A DNA stretch of 15,806 nucleotides from an uncultured Hyphomicrobiales bacterium (lineage in GTDB: Bacteria > Pseudomonadota > Alphaproteobacteria > Rhizobiales > Beijerinckiaceae): positions 1-15,806 of the forward strand of contig CAIZGQ010000247.1 of NCBI GenBank assembly GCA_903932565.1, in the 5' to 3' direction. This document shows, in pieces, positions 15,560-15,806 of this stretch (the stretch's first letter is position 1; every line of letters begins with the position of its first letter). The translations under genes and the position numbers were made by a program. The notes under the pieces were generated by a model, which was given only the letters and a program-made list of their open reading frames with translations, was not told the origin of the DNA and ran no database searches.

Positions 15560-15593
15560 GCGGCCGCCATGTTCAAAAAAGCATGGCGGCCGC
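15560..15593. terminator. GC-rich hairpin after the Liv operon, likely transcript end
   Basis: A perfect 12-bp inverted repeat, GCGGCCGCCATG at 15560-15571 and CATGGCGGCCGC at 15582-15593, encloses a 10-base A-rich loop. It starts 27 bases after the binding-protein stop. The trailing bases TGTTTGCG make a poor U tract, so it may stabilise the 3' end or terminate only partly. Confidence 0.65.
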
Positions 15594-15720
15594 TGTTTGC
15601 GTTAGATCAATTCCGAGCCTGCGCGAGATGATCCGGCTGGACACGCGGGCCCCCCAACGTAATATCCATCGATGACGCGGCGCAGGCTTCAAGGTAGCGC
15701 CGCTGCGGAGCGCCCTCGAC

Positions 15721-15806
15721 ATGAAATATTCCAGGAAAGACGCCAAGGCCTATGCGCGTGCCAATCTCAAAGGCATCTGGGCTGCAGCGTTGACGCCCTT
15801 TCAGGC
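15721..15806 (+). CDS. dihydrodipicolinate synthase family protein, N-terminal fragment (runs off window)
   Basis: Only 28 residues are in the window, beginning MKYSRKDAKAYARANLKGIW and continuing AAALTPFQ. The GIWAAALTPF segment matches the first strand of DapA-family Schiff-base aldolases (dihydrodipicolinate synthase, N-acetylneuraminate lyase, keto-deoxy-sugar-acid aldolases), where a GxxxAxxTPF pattern opens the TIM barrel. The leader of about 17 residues before it is seen in many alphaproteobacterial members. The ATG at 15721 has GGAG ten bases upstream, and an in-frame stop lies shortly before it. The catalytic Lys and Tyr are beyond the window. It lies in the same direction as the Liv operon but after the hairpin. 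The assignment rests on a short stretch. Confidence 0.55.
   Translation, partial: MKYSRKDAKAYARANLKGIWAAALTPFQ

Noticed and set aside
15607..15806. Reverse-strand frame of 65 codons open to the right edge
   Set aside because: Its peptide matches no family I know, while the plus-strand frame from 15721 gives a recognisable DapA-like N-terminus over the same bases. Long antisense open frames are common in this GC range.

Overview
The window looks like part of an alphaproteobacterial chromosome, probably Hyphomicrobiales-like. This rests on the moderately high GC, short Shine-Dalgarno sites, twin-arginine signals on exported proteins, a cyanide-insensitive (short Q-loop) bd oxidase and a complete Liv-type ABC operon. 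Lineage is inference only; no rRNA, tRNA, mobile element or CRISPR array was seen.

Left part (1-7740): a lower-GC leader holds only a doubtful small reverse ORF, then a class II aldolase/adducin-family gene on the plus strand. Convergent to it is a three-gene minus-strand operon for a membrane-associated dehydrogenase: a twin-arginine subunit 3, an FAD-dependent GMC large subunit with a four-cysteine motif, and a triheme cytochrome c. Divergent from that operon, across about 300 bp carrying a perfect 18-bp tandem repeat, are cydA (cioA type), cydB (cioB type) and a tiny TTG-started membrane protein resembling DUF2474. The natural reading is a short periplasmic respiratory chain: substrate to FAD, to hemes c, to quinone, to bd oxidase, to O2. 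A perfect bidirectional terminator closes this block.

Right part (7741-15806): a luciferase-like flavin monooxygenase lies on the minus strand. Divergent from it is a plus-strand cluster: an NMT1/SsuA-type substrate-binding protein with a Tat signal, an alpha/beta hydrolase, then livH-livM-livG-livF with overlapping start and stop codons, and a Liv-type substrate-binding protein with a second Tat signal. A 12-bp GC-rich hairpin follows. The start of a probable dihydrodipicolinate-synthase-family gene runs off the right edge. The mix of importer, two binding proteins, flavin monooxygenase and hydrolase suggests uptake and oxidative breakdown of an organic compound. The substrate cannot be read from the sequence.

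Most genes belong to known families. The less ordinary points are the orphan NMT1 binding protein embedded in a Liv operon, the unlisted DUF2474-like mini-gene, the Cys replacing a Gly in the FAD-binding GxGxxG motif, and the repeats in the two divergent promoter regions.
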